Position numbers and translations under genes: made by a program. Below, piece after piece: positions 26,207 to 34,243 of a stretch of DNA of 64,000 nt; within the stretch, counting starts at the first letter, position 1; the number at the start of each line of letters is the position of its first letter. The notes beneath the pieces are model-generated. The model saw only the letters and a program-made list of their open reading frames with translations. It made no database searches and had not been told where the DNA came from. Source of the stretch: Paenibacillus thalictri (GTDB lineage: Bacteria; Bacillota; Bacilli; Paenibacillales; NBRC-103111); assembly GCF_004307995.1 (NCBI RefSeq), contig NZ_SIRE01000007.1, positions 248,001-312,000 of the forward strand. Direction: 5' to 3'.

Positions 26207-26332
26207 CCGCATCGGCTTTTAACATATAACGATTCCTTATGTTTTGCATAAATGTTTGCAATTTGCTATTCCCCCTTGCTCCGCTTACTATAAATCTTGT
26301 CAGCAGGAACGGACAGGAACGAGGGGTTAACG

Positions 26333-27424
26333 ATGAATACATGGAAACCATACATGCCCGGCGTTGCATTAACGGGTGTGATCGCTTGCGCCGCGTATTT
26401 TCTGGGAACGCTTTTTCCTTTGATCGGGGGGGCGGTTTTCGGTATTATTGCTGGCATTCTTTTTAACAATGTGCGGCGGAAGCCCAAAAGCACGGTCGCC
26501 GGAGTGCGCTTCTGCTCGAAAAAAGTGCTGCAGTGGGCGATTATCGCGCTTGGCTGCCATCTCAGCTTGACGGAAGTATGGAAAACCGGCTCGGAGACGT
26601 TTGCGGTGATGCTGGTTACGCTGCTGCTGTCGTTTGCCGCGGCTTATTTGTTTGGCCGTGTGCTGCGTGTGCCGGCGCGGCTGGCCATATTGATCGGTGC
26701 GGGTACGGGTATTTGCGGCGGGTCGGCGATTGCCGCCATTTCGCCGCTGATTCAAGCGGAAGACGATGAAATCGCCTACTCGATTGCCGCGATTTTTATG
26801 TTTAACGTTGCTGCTGTGCTATTGTTTCCGATGCTTGGCCATCTGATGGGCATGTCTGACGGGGCATTTGGCTTATGGGCGGGAACGGCGGTAAACGACA
26901 CCTCGTCGGTTGTGGCGGTAGGGTATGCGTACAGCGCGGATGCGGGCAATTATGCGACGATTGTCAAGCTGACGCGAACAACGATGATTATCCCGATGGC
27001 TTTTGCCATTGCGCTGTTTGCCGGAGTTAGCCAAAAACGCCGGGAGGCCACAGTGAGCGCGGCTGCGACAAGGGCGGCAGCGGCATCCGGTGCGGATACA
27101 GCGGTGGCAGGCGCTGCAACGAATACGGTCTCGGCTGATGCCGGGCGGAAATTTTCGTGGCTGAACATCTTCCCTTGGTTTATCGTGTGGTTTGTGGCGG
27201 CTTCGCTGTTCAACACACTTGGCTTATTCGGCGATACGGCACAACATATCATCCAGACCGCCGCGCAATTTATGATCGTGATGGCGCTTACGGCGGTTGG
27301 CTTGTCGACCGATCTGCGCAGCATGCTGAAAAGCGGCGTGAAGCCGCTGCTGCTTGGCTTGATTGTGTGGGTTGTCGTCGCCGTATCCAGTCTTGTCGTA
27401 CAACATATGACCGGCCAGCTATGA
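26333..27424 (+). CDS. yeiH: YeiH-family putative sulfate/anion exporter (UPF0324)
   Basis: The 363-residue integral membrane protein has about ten helices and matches the YeiH/UPF0324 family in 'LFPLIGGAVFGIIAGIL', 'GAGTGICGGSAIAAISPL' and 'WAGTAVNDTSSVVAVGY'. The family is annotated as putative sulfate exporters, with no firm substrate. ATG 26333 follows ACGAGGGG. A loop near residues 228-268 is Ala/Thr-rich ('AAATRAAAASGADTAVAGA') and longer than I expect. A LysR regulator often neighbours this gene but is absent here. It converges on the OpuC-type operon with only 10 bp between stops. Confidence 0.88.
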   Translation: MNTWKPYMPGVALTGVIACAAYFLGTLFPLIGGAVFGIIAGILFNNVRRKPKSTVAGVRFCSKKVLQWAIIALGCHLSLTEVWKTGSETFAVMLVTLLLSFAAAYLFGRVLRVPARLAILIGAGTGICGGSAIAAISPLIQAEDDEIAYSIAAIFMFNVAAVLLFPMLGHLMGMSDGAFGLWAGTAVNDTSSVVAVGYAYSADAGNYATIVKLTRTTMIIPMAFAIALFAGVSQKRREATVSAAATRAAAASGADTAVAGAATNTVSADAGRKFSWLNIFPWFIVWFVAASLFNTLGLFGDTAQHIIQTAAQFMIVMALTAVGLSTDLRSMLKSGVKPLLLGLIVWVVVAVSSLVVQHMTGQL

Positions 27425-27434
27425 TGCGGCCGGT

Positions 27435-28064
27435 CTATTTTGTTAGCGTGCCGGCGCGCTGCAGGCGGCCGAGCAGGAAATCGGCCAGCAAAGCCAGCAG
27501 CGCAGCCGGAATCGCTCCGGCATACAGCCGGGCCGGGTTATCCATGTTGATGCCGGAGTAAATTTCCCGGCCGAGCCCGTTGCCTCCGACCATCGGCGCA
27601 ATCGTTGCGACGCCGATCGCGATGACCGCCGCAACGCGGATTCCCGTCAGAATGAAGGGGAGTGCGAGCGGAAGCCGGACCTTCACCATCATCTGCAGCG
27701 GACTCATGCCTACGCCGCGGCCTGCTTCCAGCACGTTTGGATTTACTTGCGTCAAGCCAACGTACGTATTGCGGATAATCGGCAACAGTGAGTACAGAAA
27801 TAAACCGATGACGACGGTTTGCGAGCCGAGCCCAAACACGATCATCAGCAGCACAAGCAAGGCCAAGGTGGGGAACACCTGGATGATGTTGGCAACCGTG
27901 AGAATGACCGCCGACATGCGGCGGGATCTGGCCGAGATCATGCCTAGCGGTACGCCGACGATCAAAGCCGCTGCCAAACCGATGGCCACCATCGCGATAT
28001 GCTGCCCCAAAAAAACGAAAAGATCGGCCCAATTTTCGCGAATGTAACTTAAAAACAAGGACAT
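27435..28064 (-). CDS. opuCD: OpuC-type compatible-solute ABC permease (second)
   Basis: The 209-residue permease has about six helices and an EAA-like 'EAGRGVGMSPLQMMVKVRLP' loop near residue 113. It corresponds to OpuCD/OpuBD, the last gene of the usual four-gene order. ATG 28064 follows GGGAGGG. It works with the permease at 29017 to pass betaine-like solutes delivered by the lipoprotein encoded between them. Confidence 0.9.
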   Translation of the reverse strand: MSLFLSYIRENWADLFVFLGQHIAMVAIGLAAALIVGVPLGMISARSRRMSAVILTVANIIQVFPTLALLVLLMIVFGLGSQTVVIGLFLYSLLPIIRNTYVGLTQVNPNVLEAGRGVGMSPLQMMVKVRLPLALPFILTGIRVAAVIAIGVATIAPMVGGNGLGREIYSGINMDNPARLYAGAIPAALLALLADFLLGRLQRAGTLTK

Positions 28065-28105
28065 ATTTCAAGCCCTCCCTCGAATGGATCCGTCTTGGAT
28101 CCGTG

Positions 28106-29002
28106 TTATTTCAGCAAACCGATGCTCCGCAAATAATCCTCGGCCACTTTTTTCTCATTCCGCTTTTTGACATCGACCTCGTAGTTTAAATCAACCATCG
28201 TTTGGGCATTGATTTTACCGATCAGAATGCCGATCACTTCGTTTAATTCAGGATGTTTTTCCAGCGTCTCTTTGCGAATAACCGGCGACGCATCGTAAGG
28301 CGGGAAAAAATGCTTGTCGTCCGCCAGCGTCTTCAGATTGTATTCCTTGAGTCTGGCGTCGGTGGAATAAGCAAGCACGATGTCCACCTTGCGGTTTGCG
28401 ACCGCATTATACACTAGCGCGATTTCCATCGGGAACGTCTGGGCGAAGGTGATGCCGTAATGCTTCTGGAATGCCGGGTAGCCGTCGTTGGCTCTCTCCA
28501 GCCAGGTGGTATCGACGCCAAGGCGCATGGATCCGGCCAGTTCTTTGACATCGGAGATGTTTGCCAGCCGATGCTGATCGGCCAAATCTTGACGTACCGT
28601 AAAGGCGTACGTATTTTCAAAACCAAACGGGTCAAACCATTTTAATCCGAAATAACGGTCGAACCCTTGCTGCGCTTGCTGCAGCACCTTTTGACGGTCG
28701 TTTGTCGGTTCGATAGGGAAATAGTTGTCAAAAATCGATCCGGTATACAAAGTGCCCATCTGGATATCGTTATTTTTCATCGCATCCAAAACAACGGTGC
28801 TGGAGGCGAGGTCGGGCAGCACGTCAACCGTCAGATCGGTGCGGTCTTCGATCAGTAACTTGTACATATGGGCGATAATTTTCGGCTCCGAGAACGTCTG
28901 GGTGCCGATCCGAATCGTATTTTGTTTGCCGCAGCCGGCAGTAACCGTAAGCAGCGCGGCAGCTATTGCCAGCGTCACAGCTAAGCGCCCGGAAAACTTC
29001 AT
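28106..29002 (-). CDS. opuCC: OpuC-type compatible-solute-binding lipoprotein
   Basis: The 298-residue protein has a signal peptide with lipobox T-A-G-C (Cys24), then the OpuAC-like fold ('IGTQTFSEPKIIAHMYK', 'GTLYTGSIFDNYF', 'DIVLAYSTDARLKEYNL'). It should bind glycine betaine, choline or carnitine at the outer face of the membrane. The ATG at 29002 has GAGGAGGGAG upstream; the frame runs on to 29230 inside the previous gene and is not real there. The gap to opuCB is 14 bp. Confidence 0.92.
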   Translation of the reverse strand: MKFSGRLAVTLAIAAALLTVTAGCGKQNTIRIGTQTFSEPKIIAHMYKLLIEDRTDLTVDVLPDLASSTVVLDAMKNNDIQMGTLYTGSIFDNYFPIEPTNDRQKVLQQAQQGFDRYFGLKWFDPFGFENTYAFTVRQDLADQHRLANISDVKELAGSMRLGVDTTWLERANDGYPAFQKHYGITFAQTFPMEIALVYNAVANRKVDIVLAYSTDARLKEYNLKTLADDKHFFPPYDASPVIRKETLEKHPELNEVIGILIGKINAQTMVDLNYEVDVKKRNEKKVAEDYLRSIGLLK

Positions 29003-29016
29003 GCCCGTCTCCCTCC

Positions 29017-29700
29017 TCATGCAGCTTCTCGCGTTTGCGCGGCCGGTTCCGACTTGGTTTTGGTTGCCGCCCAACGTTCCGCCACGGCCAGGCAAAAGTC
29101 GGCCGCCAGCGCAAGCAGTACGGCCAATATGGCGCCGGTGACGATCAGCTCTTTTTTGTTGACGCCCAGCCCGGTAAAAATCAATTGCCCCAGACCGCCG
29201 GCTCCGATCAGTGTGGCCAAGGTGGCCCAACTGATGACATATACCGTCGTTACGCGAATGCCGGCCATGATGTAAGGGAAGGCGAGCGGCAGCTGGATGC
29301 GCAGCAGACGCTGCGCGGAGCTGTAGCCCATGCCGCGTGCGGCCTCCAGCACATGGGGATCGACGGCTTTGCAGCCGGAGAATGTGTTTCTCATCATCGG
29401 CATTAACGAATACAAGAACAACGCAAAAATGGCCGGTGTTTTCCCAATGCCAAGCAGCGGGATCAGGATGGCCAGCAGGGCAAGGCTGGGTATCGTCTGC
29501 AGGATGTTGGCAATGCCGAAAACAACTTCGTTCAGCCAGCCTTTGCGGTTGCCGGCCAGCAGCACGCCAACGGGAATCGCGATCAGCGCTCCGAGCACGA
29601 TGGAGACAAAAGAAATGAGCAGATGTTCCTTAAGCGCCGTGAAAATATCTTCGTGACGGCTTACGAGGAAAGTCCAATAATCGCCGAGCCATCCGGTCAT
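29017..29700 (-). CDS. opuCB: OpuC-type compatible-solute ABC permease (first)
   Basis: The 227-residue permease has about five or six helices and an EAA-like loop 'EAARGMGYSSAQRLLRIQLP' near residue 120. The ATG at 29700 overlaps the ATPase stop (TGATG), so the genes are coupled; the TTG at 29703 is an unlikely start. It pairs with the opuCD-like permease. Confidence 0.92.
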   Translation of the reverse strand: MTGWLGDYWTFLVSRHEDIFTALKEHLLISFVSIVLGALIAIPVGVLLAGNRKGWLNEVVFGIANILQTIPSLALLAILIPLLGIGKTPAIFALFLYSLMPMMRNTFSGCKAVDPHVLEAARGMGYSSAQRLLRIQLPLAFPYIMAGIRVTTVYVISWATLATLIGAGGLGQLIFTGLGVNKKELIVTGAILAVLLALAADFCLAVAERWAATKTKSEPAAQTREAA

Positions 29701-30914
29701 CAATGCGTCACCCCATCTTTGGTATCAGAAGAAATCTCGCCGTGAAGCTCGTGCGGCGAATGTCCGGCTGTCTCATCTTGGGTGGGGTCGGCCACGGCGT
29801 TGTCCGTATTGTAGACCTCGGACAAGTGACGGACCATGCTGCCCTTAGTCAATAACCCGATAAATTTGCCGTTCTGAACGACAGGCAAAGGCAGATGATC
29901 CATAAGCGACAGCACCTCGGCAATCGGCGTGCCGGATTCCACGATATGTTCAAAGGGCTTCATGACATGGCCAAGTTTGGTATGTTCTTCGCTATACCGC
30001 TGCAGCACTTGAAATATCGAAGCGGAGCCGAGCAGTTCTTTTTTCTTGCCAATGATAATCAGCGAGTCGACCCGGTATTTCTCCATAATTTTGACCGCTT
30101 CAGCCATTCCACGCTCAGGAGACGCCGTGACCGGGTGTTCGGCCATCACTTCGTCCACCGTCAGGCCGGGGCCAAACGGTTCGGCTTGAAGACGTTTTTT
30201 TCCGATAAAGCTTTTGACGAATTCGTTTGCCGGGTGGCGCAAAATATGTTCGGGACTGCCGACCTGCACGATTTCCCCGGCCTTCATCAGAACGATCGTA
30301 TCGGCGATTTTGATCGCTTCGTCCATATCGTGGGTCACAAACACAATCGTTTTCTTTAAGTCCTGCTGAAGCCGGACAAGCTCGTCCTGCAGCTGCTCGC
30401 GGCTGATCGGATCCAGCGCGCTGAACGGCTCGTCGAGCAAAATAATGTCCGGCTCGGCGGCTAACGCGCGGATCACGCCGATTCGCTGCTGCTGTCCGCC
30501 GCTTAATTCGGAAGGATACCGGCCGGCGTATACCTGCGGATCCAAATCGACCATACGCAGCAGCTCGTCGACGCGGCTGTCGATTTTTTGCTTGTCCCAT
30601 TTCAGCAGATGGGGGACGACGGCGACGTTTTTGGCGATATTCATATGCGGAAACAGCCCGATATTTTGGATCACATAACCGATTTTTCTTCTCAGCTCGA
30701 CCGGATCCGCCAGTGCGATGTCTTTATCGCGAATATATATTTTTCCTTTGGTTGGATTGTTCAGCCGGTTGATATGCTTCATGAGGGTCGACTTGCCGCA
30801 TCCGCTCGGCCCAATTAGGACGGTGAGCTCGCCTTGCTTTATTTCCAGGTTGATGGATTTTAAGGCGACAAAACCGTCTTCGTAGGTTTTACCGACGTTT
30901 TCAAATCGGATCAT
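29700..30914 (-). CDS. opuCA: OpuC-type ABC ATPase with CBS domains
   Basis: The 404-residue ATPase has Walker A 'GPSGCGKST' (about 35-43), signature 'LSGGQQQRIG' (137-146), Walker B 'ILLDEP' (158-163) and the switch 'THDMDEA'. Two CBS domains at about 253-375 are the regulatory part found in osmotically controlled betaine and carnitine importers, where they sense ionic strength. A charged tail of about 30 residues follows. It is the first gene of the four-gene operon and likely osmotically induced; the upstream region on the minus strand is AT-rich (30920-30970), but no clear promoter was picked. Confidence 0.93.
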   Translation of the reverse strand: MIRFENVGKTYEDGFVALKSINLEIKQGELTVLIGPSGCGKSTLMKHINRLNNPTKGKIYIRDKDIALADPVELRRKIGYVIQNIGLFPHMNIAKNVAVVPHLLKWDKQKIDSRVDELLRMVDLDPQVYAGRYPSELSGGQQQRIGVIRALAAEPDIILLDEPFSALDPISREQLQDELVRLQQDLKKTIVFVTHDMDEAIKIADTIVLMKAGEIVQVGSPEHILRHPANEFVKSFIGKKRLQAEPFGPGLTVDEVMAEHPVTASPERGMAEAVKIMEKYRVDSLIIIGKKKELLGSASIFQVLQRYSEEHTKLGHVMKPFEHIVESGTPIAEVLSLMDHLPLPVVQNGKFIGLLTKGSMVRHLSEVYNTDNAVADPTQDETAGHSPHELHGEISSDTKDGVTH

Positions 30915-31056
30915 GCTTCCGCCACCTTTATGTATTGGAAATTCTATAGTTATATAAATTGAACAAATGATTTAGAAACCCGTTCTTCCTGGATGGAAGT
31001 TTGTTATATAGCTTGTCCGGTTGGCCTTATATTCATGAGAACATCATGAAGGACTC

Positions 31057-31587
31057 TTAAGATTTTCCGCCGCGCAGCCGCTTCGTCCAAAATCCGCCGT
31101 GAAACGTGCGGGGTTCGTAGGAGATGATAAACGCTTTGGGGGCGATCGCTCGGATGAGCTGCAGCAGATGTTTTTCCTGGCTTCGTTTAGCCAGAACCTC
31201 CATGACCAGACGGGGGCCGTCCTTGCCCTCCGCCGTCCAGTGGGTCACTCCAAAGCCGTTCTCGCGGATTAATCCGGGCAGATGGCTTGCCTCATAGTCA
31301 ACAACGATTTGCAGGGTGGAGTAGCCAAGCGCCAGCCATTCTTCGATCTTAATGCCGAGCCATACGCCGCAGCCCCAGCCGATGCAATAAGCGGCAAGAT
31401 TCAGCGGTTCGTTGATGTTGCTCAGCACGATATTCAGCGCTTTTAAATAGACAAAAACTTCGAACATGCTGATGAACGAAGCGAGCAGTCTGCGGGATTT
31501 CATCACCAGAATGATGCGGATCGTAAACAAGGATACGTATACGATATTCATGACGGCAATGACAACAATGGTATTGACAACGTTCAA
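31057..31587 (-). CDS. UPF0316 (DUF2179) membrane protein
   Basis: The 176-residue protein has three N-terminal membrane helices and a C-terminal cytoplasmic DUF2179 domain ending 'APKAFIISYEPRTFHGGFWTKRLRGG'. This layout and ending match Bacillus YebE/UPF0316; no function is established. The TTG at 31587 was chosen because AAGGAGG lies seven to eight bases upstream; the open frame to 31746 has no site. It lies upstream of opuCA on the same strand, 142 bp away, and is divergent from cassette 2. Confidence 0.85.
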   Translation of the reverse strand: MNVVNTIVVIAVMNIVYVSLFTIRIILVMKSRRLLASFISMFEVFVYLKALNIVLSNINEPLNLAAYCIGWGCGVWLGIKIEEWLALGYSTLQIVVDYEASHLPGLIRENGFGVTHWTAEGKDGPRLVMEVLAKRSQEKHLLQLIRAIAPKAFIISYEPRTFHGGFWTKRLRGGKS

Positions 31588-31784
31588 TTGAACGCCTCCT
31601 TCAGCAGGATTCGTAACGATACTAATTATTGGATAAAAGCGCATCCGGCATTCGCGCCGGGACAAATTCATGCCGCAAGATTTGCCTGAACGGCGGCCGA
31701 AGCTGGAGTAGCGCTTCCGGGAAGGCCGGGCTTGCCGCAAGGACATGACATCCTATGCCGCAGCCGATAAAATCCGCGGAGCGC

Positions 31785-31855
31785 AAGATTTGTCTGTATT
31801 TTGCCATTTTCAGGCACGTTATACTAAGCCTTGTTCAGACCAAAAACAGACATTT
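31785..31855 (+). promoter_or_regulatory. Cassette 2 promoter/operator, transporter operon
   Basis: The -10 TATACT lies at 31820-31825. A GTCTGTATTTTGCC segment precedes it, with CTGT starting 26 bp upstream at 31794. A reverse-oriented box AAACAGACATTT lies at 31844-31855, past the start of transcription. This matches the operator at 38043-38126 and differs from the cassette 1 form (TTCTGTAT). Confidence 0.65.
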
Positions 31856-31885
31856 GCTTACTACTTTAGAAGAGAGGTGCTCAAA

Positions 31886-32836
31886 ATGCAGCCGTCCGTA
31901 TTAACCCGATCCCAAAGCGGGACTCGCATGAAATTTCGTCTTTGGAAAACCATGATGCAGTACAAAATGATGTATTTGCTGGCGCTGCCAGGACTCGCTT
32001 TTTTTATTTTGTTTAAGTTTGTGCCGATGTGGGGCCTGCTGCTGGCGTTCCAGCAGTACAATCCGTATGTCGGCATCAGCGGCAGCGAATGGGTCGGATT
32101 GAAACATTTTATCGAATTGTTCACCGACCACAATTTCTATATCATGCTGAGAAACACTTTTGCCATTAATTTGTTTGGCCTTATCTTTATGTTTCCGCTG
32201 CCGATCTTGCTTGCGCTGATGCTCAATGAAGTCAGGCATGAGGTATTCAAGAGAGTCAACCAATCGATCGTTTATTTACCCCATTTCTTGTCTTGGGTCG
32301 TTGTAGCGAGCTTGACGTTTATCATCTTGTCTTCGGATATCGGCATCATCAATAAAATCATGTCCGAGATGGGTTATGAACGGGTGGCGTTTCTGTCCAA
32401 TCCGAATTATTTCTGGGGGCTCATTACGGCGCAAAATATGTGGAAGGAAGCGGGCTGGGGCACGATCATCTTCCTTGCGGCGATGGCCGGCGTCGATCCG
32501 CAGCGTTATGAAGCGGCCGTCGTCGACGGAGCCAGCCGGTTCCGGCAAATATGGCATATCACGCTGCCGGCGATTCGGCCGACGATTATCATTTTGTTGA
32601 TTTTGCGGCTGGGGCATATGGCCGATGTCGGGTTCGAGCAGGTGCTGCTGATGATGAATCCGCTTGTGACCTCCGTCGCCGAGGTGTTTGATACGTATGC
32701 GTATTCAATCGGTATTTTGAAAGGACAGGTCAGCGTTGGCGTCACCGTCGGTATGTTCAAAGGCGTCGTTGGGCTTGTGCTGGTGCTGGTGTCCAATTAT
32801 GTTGTGAAAAAAATGGGCCATGAAGGCATTTATTGA
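31886..32836 (+). CDS. Sugar ABC transporter permease, LplB type (cassette 2)
   Basis: The 316-residue membrane protein is a close paralogue of the permease at 6065. It shares 'PMWGLLLAFQQYNP', 'PHFLSWVVVASLTF', the EAA loop 'EAAVVDGASRFRQIWHITLP' near residue 210 and the C-terminal 'MGHEGIY'. ATG 31886 follows AGAGAGGTG. It is the first gene of cassette 2 after the shared operator. As in cassette 1, no ATPase gene is nearby. Confidence 0.93.
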   Translation: MQPSVLTRSQSGTRMKFRLWKTMMQYKMMYLLALPGLAFFILFKFVPMWGLLLAFQQYNPYVGISGSEWVGLKHFIELFTDHNFYIMLRNTFAINLFGLIFMFPLPILLALMLNEVRHEVFKRVNQSIVYLPHFLSWVVVASLTFIILSSDIGIINKIMSEMGYERVAFLSNPNYFWGLITAQNMWKEAGWGTIIFLAAMAGVDPQRYEAAVVDGASRFRQIWHITLPAIRPTIIILLILRLGHMADVGFEQVLLMMNPLVTSVAEVFDTYAYSIGILKGQVSVGVTVGMFKGVVGLVLVLVSNYVVKKMGHEGIY

Positions 32837-32867
32837 TCTTCCTTGGTACAACGCGTGGGGTTCGACT

Positions 32868-32926
32868 ACCGCCATGCATGCCGGGACGCGGACTTGTGAT
32901 TTGCGCGAGTCTGAACATTGTTGAAG
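32868..32926 (+). repeat. Single copy of the 38-bp-family element
   Basis: ACCGCCATGCATGCCGGGAC begins at 32868, followed by GCGGACTTGTGATTTGCGCG and a TCTGAAC tail. It follows the same order of blocks as the copies at 19656 and 33839 and the last unit of the array. It lies in the 101-bp gap between the two permease genes of cassette 2. Confidence 0.7.
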
Positions 32927-32937
32927 GAGGGAAATTT

Positions 32938-33819
32938 ATGAGTTTTGTCGCTTCCAAAAAACCGACGACTTTTGATTATGTAAACTATACCGTGTTGTCA
33001 TTGATTTCGCTTGCCTGCGTTTTTCCGTTTATTTATGTGTTCAGCGTTTCTTTTACCGATCCGAAGGTATACGTGCCGCTAAAATTTTACTTGTTTCCCG
33101 ACCAGTGGTCGCTTTCAGCCTATAAATACATCTTGTCGACGAACAGTTTCTTGAATGCGCTGAAAAGCACGGTTTTTATCACATTAGTCGGTACAGCGCT
33201 CAGCGTTGTCGTTTCGTTTATGTTCTCGTATGCTTTAACCAAGAAAGCGATGCCGGGGCGTGGCATTATGCTGGGGGCCGTCGTTTTTACACTGGTGTTT
33301 AACGCCGGCATACTGCCGAGCTACCTGTTGATCAAACAGCTGGGGCTGCTTAATTCGCATTGGTCCTTAATTTGGTCGGGCTTGTCGAGTGCATGGAGCG
33401 TTATCGTGATCAAAAGTTTTCTGGAGTCGCTGCCCTCAGAACTCGAGGATTCCGCGCGAATCGACGGCTGCTCGGATATCGGGGTGTTTTTGCGGATCGT
33501 CATCCCCTTGTCGATGCCCGCGATCGCCGCGTTTACGTTGTTTTTTGCCGTGACTTACTGGAACACTTATTTTAACGCCTTGATTTATTTATCCGATTCG
33601 AAAAAGTGGACGCTGCAGGTGCTCGTCAAAACGCTGGTCATCGATTCCGACTCGACCGGCGTCGGACAGGCCGGCTCGGGCGGCGACGACCGGATTGTGC
33701 CGCAAGAGACGATCCGTATGGCTTCCATCATGCTGGCGATGGCTCCGATCCTGATTGTGTACCCGTTCTTGCAGAAGCATTTTGCCAAAGGGGTTATGCT
33801 TGGCTCGATCAAAGGTTAA
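32938..33819 (+). CDS. Sugar ABC transporter permease, YtcP type (cassette 2)
   Basis: The 293-residue membrane protein is a paralogue of the permease at 7049, with 'SFTDPKVYVPL', an EAA-like 'ELEDSARIDGCSDIGVFLRI' near residue 175 and the same C-terminal 'GSIKG'. ATG 32938 lies behind GAAGGAGGG. A small insertion near residue 245 ('GVGQAGSGGDDR') differs from cassette 1. Confidence 0.93.
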   Translation: MSFVASKKPTTFDYVNYTVLSLISLACVFPFIYVFSVSFTDPKVYVPLKFYLFPDQWSLSAYKYILSTNSFLNALKSTVFITLVGTALSVVVSFMFSYALTKKAMPGRGIMLGAVVFTLVFNAGILPSYLLIKQLGLLNSHWSLIWSGLSSAWSVIVIKSFLESLPSELEDSARIDGCSDIGVFLRIVIPLSMPAIAAFTLFFAVTYWNTYFNALIYLSDSKKWTLQVLVKTLVIDSDSTGVGQAGSGGDDRIVPQETIRMASIMLAMAPILIVYPFLQKHFAKGVMLGSIKG

Positions 33820-33838
33820 GGCAAGCCGCTGAGAGTCT

Positions 33839-33906
33839 CCGGCCGCCGTTATGCGACGCGGTCGCAGTAACACGCGCTGGGGATTCGCGCACCTTGGAAA
33901 TGCAAG
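33839..33906 (+). repeat. Single copy of the 38-bp-family element
   Basis: CCGGCCGCCGTTATGCGACG opens the copy, and a GCGCTGGGGATTCGCGCACC segment followed by TGGAAAT closes it. The last part matches the end of the array and of the 19656 copy. It lies just after the second permease gene of cassette 2. Confidence 0.65.
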
Positions 33907-34082
33907 ATGCCTTCCGCACCGCTTTGCCGTCCGCTATCGGTGCAGTTGCGGTTTAAAGCGGAGGCAAGCGGACTAACGCGCAGGCGGACAATAATTGCGA
34001 TGGCCCTTCACAACGGAGAAACCGCACGGATTGTCTGTTTGCCGCCCGGCGATATTGGCATAAGATCAGCGTAGGCAAAACA

Positions 34083-34158
34083 GAGGCCGCTGAAAAAGTA
34101 GCTTAAGTGAACGAAATCATGCTGGAGAAGCGCCAGCGTTCGCTTTTTCAGTGGCCTC
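34083..34158. mobile_element. 76-bp MITE-like palindrome with 9-bp direct repeats
   Basis: The terminal inverted repeats GAGGCCGCTGAAAAAG (34083-34098) and its complement at 34143-34158 match at 15 of 16 positions. Inner arms GAAC/GTTC and GCTGG/CCAGC continue the fold. The element is flanked by a perfect 9-bp direct repeat, GGCAAAACA, at 34074-34082 and 34159-34167, as left by transposition. It has no coding capacity. It lies between the second permease gene and the binding-protein gene of cassette 2. No T-run follows the stem, so it is not a standard terminator. Confidence 0.8.
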
Positions 34159-34243
34159 GGCAAAACATGGCAAACGCTTACGCCGCCGGCTGCCGAGTGC
34201 CGATGTTGAGCGTTTCACTACATTTTTAAGGGAGGACAAAAAG

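Noticed and set aside
34083..34158. Rho-independent terminator within cassette 2
   Set aside because: The stem is strong but is followed by GGCAAAAC, not a T-run, and the flanking 9-bp direct repeat is better explained by transposition.
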